From an uncultured Bacteriovoracaceae bacterium (GTDB lineage: Bacteria > Bdellovibrionota > Bacteriovoracia > Bacteriovoracales > Bacteriovoracaceae): a stretch of DNA of 6,806 nucleotides. The stretch is taken from assembly GCA_937952395.1 (NCBI GenBank), contig CALFYV010000359.1, forward strand, positions 1 through 6,806. The letters are read 5' to 3'. Under the pieces are notes generated by a model. That model did not search any database. It was not told where the DNA came from and saw only the letters and a program-made list of their open reading frames with translations. This document shows positions 6,012 to 6,806 of this stretch, one piece after another. The translations under genes and the position numbers were made by a program. The first letter of the stretch is position 1; the number at the start of each line of letters is the position of its first letter.

Positions 6012-6806
6012 ATGAGATTAATACTACTTCTTATTCTTTTTTCAACATTTACATTTTCTGCTGAGAAAAAGAAATCTCGTTTTGAGCAATTAGAGCTTTT
6101 TAACAAAATTTTTTACCTTATTGAAACCCAGTATTACAGAGAAGTTGACGATGAGAAGTTAATCGAAGGTGCTATTAAAGGAATGATGGATACCCTCGAT
6201 CCGCATTCGGCTTATTTAAATTCAGCACTTTTTCAAAAAGTTCAAGAAGATACTTCGGGAGAATTTGGAGGCTTGGGAATTGAAGTGACTCAGAAGGATG
6301 GTTCACTTTATGTTATTTCTCCTATTGATGATACACCAGCTTATAGAGCTGGTGTCAAAGCCAGAGATCGTATCGTTGAAATCAATGGAGAATCAACAAT
6401 AGGTCTTAATTTAGAAGATGCTGTTGAAAAAATGCAAGGTAAGCCTGGGTCTAAAATTGTTATAGGGGTTTTGCGAGAAGGCCATGAAGGAATAAAAACC
6501 ATCTCTATGATGCGCGCAAAAATAAAAGTAAAACCTGTTAAATACGAAGTTGTAAAAAATAATTTTGCCTTTATTCGTTTGACTCAATTTCAAAAAAGAG
6601 CAGCCGAATCTATTGAGGCCGCCATTGAAGATATGAAGAATCAACTTAAAGATAAAGGTGGCATAAAAGGAATTATTCTGGATTTAAGACAAAATCCAGG
6701 TGGTTTACTAGACCAAGCAGTAGATGTATCTTCGCTTTTTTTGAAAGATGGGGTAGTTGTTTCAACTGAAGCTAGAGATAAAACAAAAAAAGATATCCGG
6801 TATGTC
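6012..6806 (+). CDS. ctpA: C-terminal processing protease (S41, CtpA/Prc-like), truncated by the window end
   Basis: The first 265 residues of a periplasmic S41 serine protease; the frame stays open to the last base, so the gene continues beyond the window. A signal peptide (about 1-17, ending TFSA) is followed by an N-terminal helical region with GMMDTLDPHSAYLN (57-70). A PDZ domain spans about 85-170, with the ligand-loop element GGLGIEV (86-92) and AGVKARDRIVEINGE (113-127). The protease core begins with FAFIRLTQF (185-193) and GIILDLRQNPGGLLDQAVDV (220-239), all standard for the family. The catalytic Ser and Lys lie further on and cannot be checked. AAAGGGG at 6001-6007 serves as ribosome binding site. 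The 23-bp gap to the envC-like gene implies one operon. Such proteases control murein hydrolases in several Gram-negative bacteria (Prc with NlpI, CtpA with LbcA), so a role in trimming the FtsEX-EnvC pathway is plausible but inferred. Confidence 0.88.
   Translation, partial: MRLILLLILFSTFTFSAEKKKSRFEQLELFNKIFYLIETQYYREVDDEKLIEGAIKGMMDTLDPHSAYLNSALFQKVQEDTSGEFGGLGIEVTQKDGSLYVISPIDDTPAYRAGVKARDRIVEINGESTIGLNLEDAVEKMQGKPGSKIVIGVLREGHEGIKTISMMRAKIKVKPVKYEVVKNNFAFIRLTQFQKRAAESIEAAIEDMKNQLKDKGGIKGIILDLRQNPGGLLDQAVDVSSLFLKDGVVVSTEARDKTKKDIRYV

Noticed and set aside
1..6806. Mobile element, CRISPR array, tRNA/rRNA or defence system
   Set aside because: No direct-repeat arrays, transposase or integrase motifs, tRNA cloverleaf or known defence domains were seen; base composition looks uniform across the window.

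Overview
The window comes from an AT-rich (GC about one third, by eye) Gram-negative bacterium. A didermic cell is implied by two exported proteins: an EnvC-like amidase activator and a CtpA-type S41 protease. Low GC, a bacterial-enhancer-binding-protein (EBP) type regulator and an ftsE-ftsX-envC-ctpA string would suit a Bdellovibrionota/Bacteriovorax-like or related 'deltaproteobacterial' lineage. That assignment is inference from general character, not from a database match. All seven genes lie on the + strand, packing is dense, and no gap exceeds about 110 bp. I see no tRNA, rRNA, CRISPR, insertion sequence or phage gene.

Layout. (1) 1-134: a leader with a sigma70-like promoter. (2) 135-1640: a GAF + AAA+ + Fis-type HTH regulator of the NtrC superfamily. 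It has lost the GAFTGA loop used to contact sigma54, and its Walker B Asp and sensor II Arg are substituted, so it is probably not a conventional sigma54 activator. (3) 1647-1695: a strong two-tier hairpin closing that unit, followed at once by a new promoter. (4) 1749-1949 and 1968-3386: a probable two-gene operon of a small basic protein of unknown function and an HD-domain phosphohydrolase related to SAMHD1/YwfO (COG1078-like). (5) 3387-3497: an intergenic leader with an 18-nt imperfect palindrome just before a strong ribosome binding site. (6) 3498-6806: ftsE, ftsX, envC-like and ctpA-like, the first three overlapping and the fourth 23 bp downstream. ctpA runs off the window.

How the genes work together. 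In E. coli, FtsE (ATPase) and FtsX (membrane protein) form an ABC-type complex that transmits ATP hydrolysis across the inner membrane to EnvC. EnvC's degenerate LytM domain then switches on septal murein amidases. Here the same three partners are encoded in that order and look translationally coupled. The downstream C-terminal processing protease is a plausible periplasmic partner that trims or turns over cell-wall enzymes. The module is conventional in order but unusual in detail: FtsE has a degraded ABC signature motif, FtsX is short, and the EnvC LytM domain has lost every recognisable zinc ligand. The most unusual single protein is the GAFTGA-less regulator. I do not see evidence of a wholly new multi-gene system.
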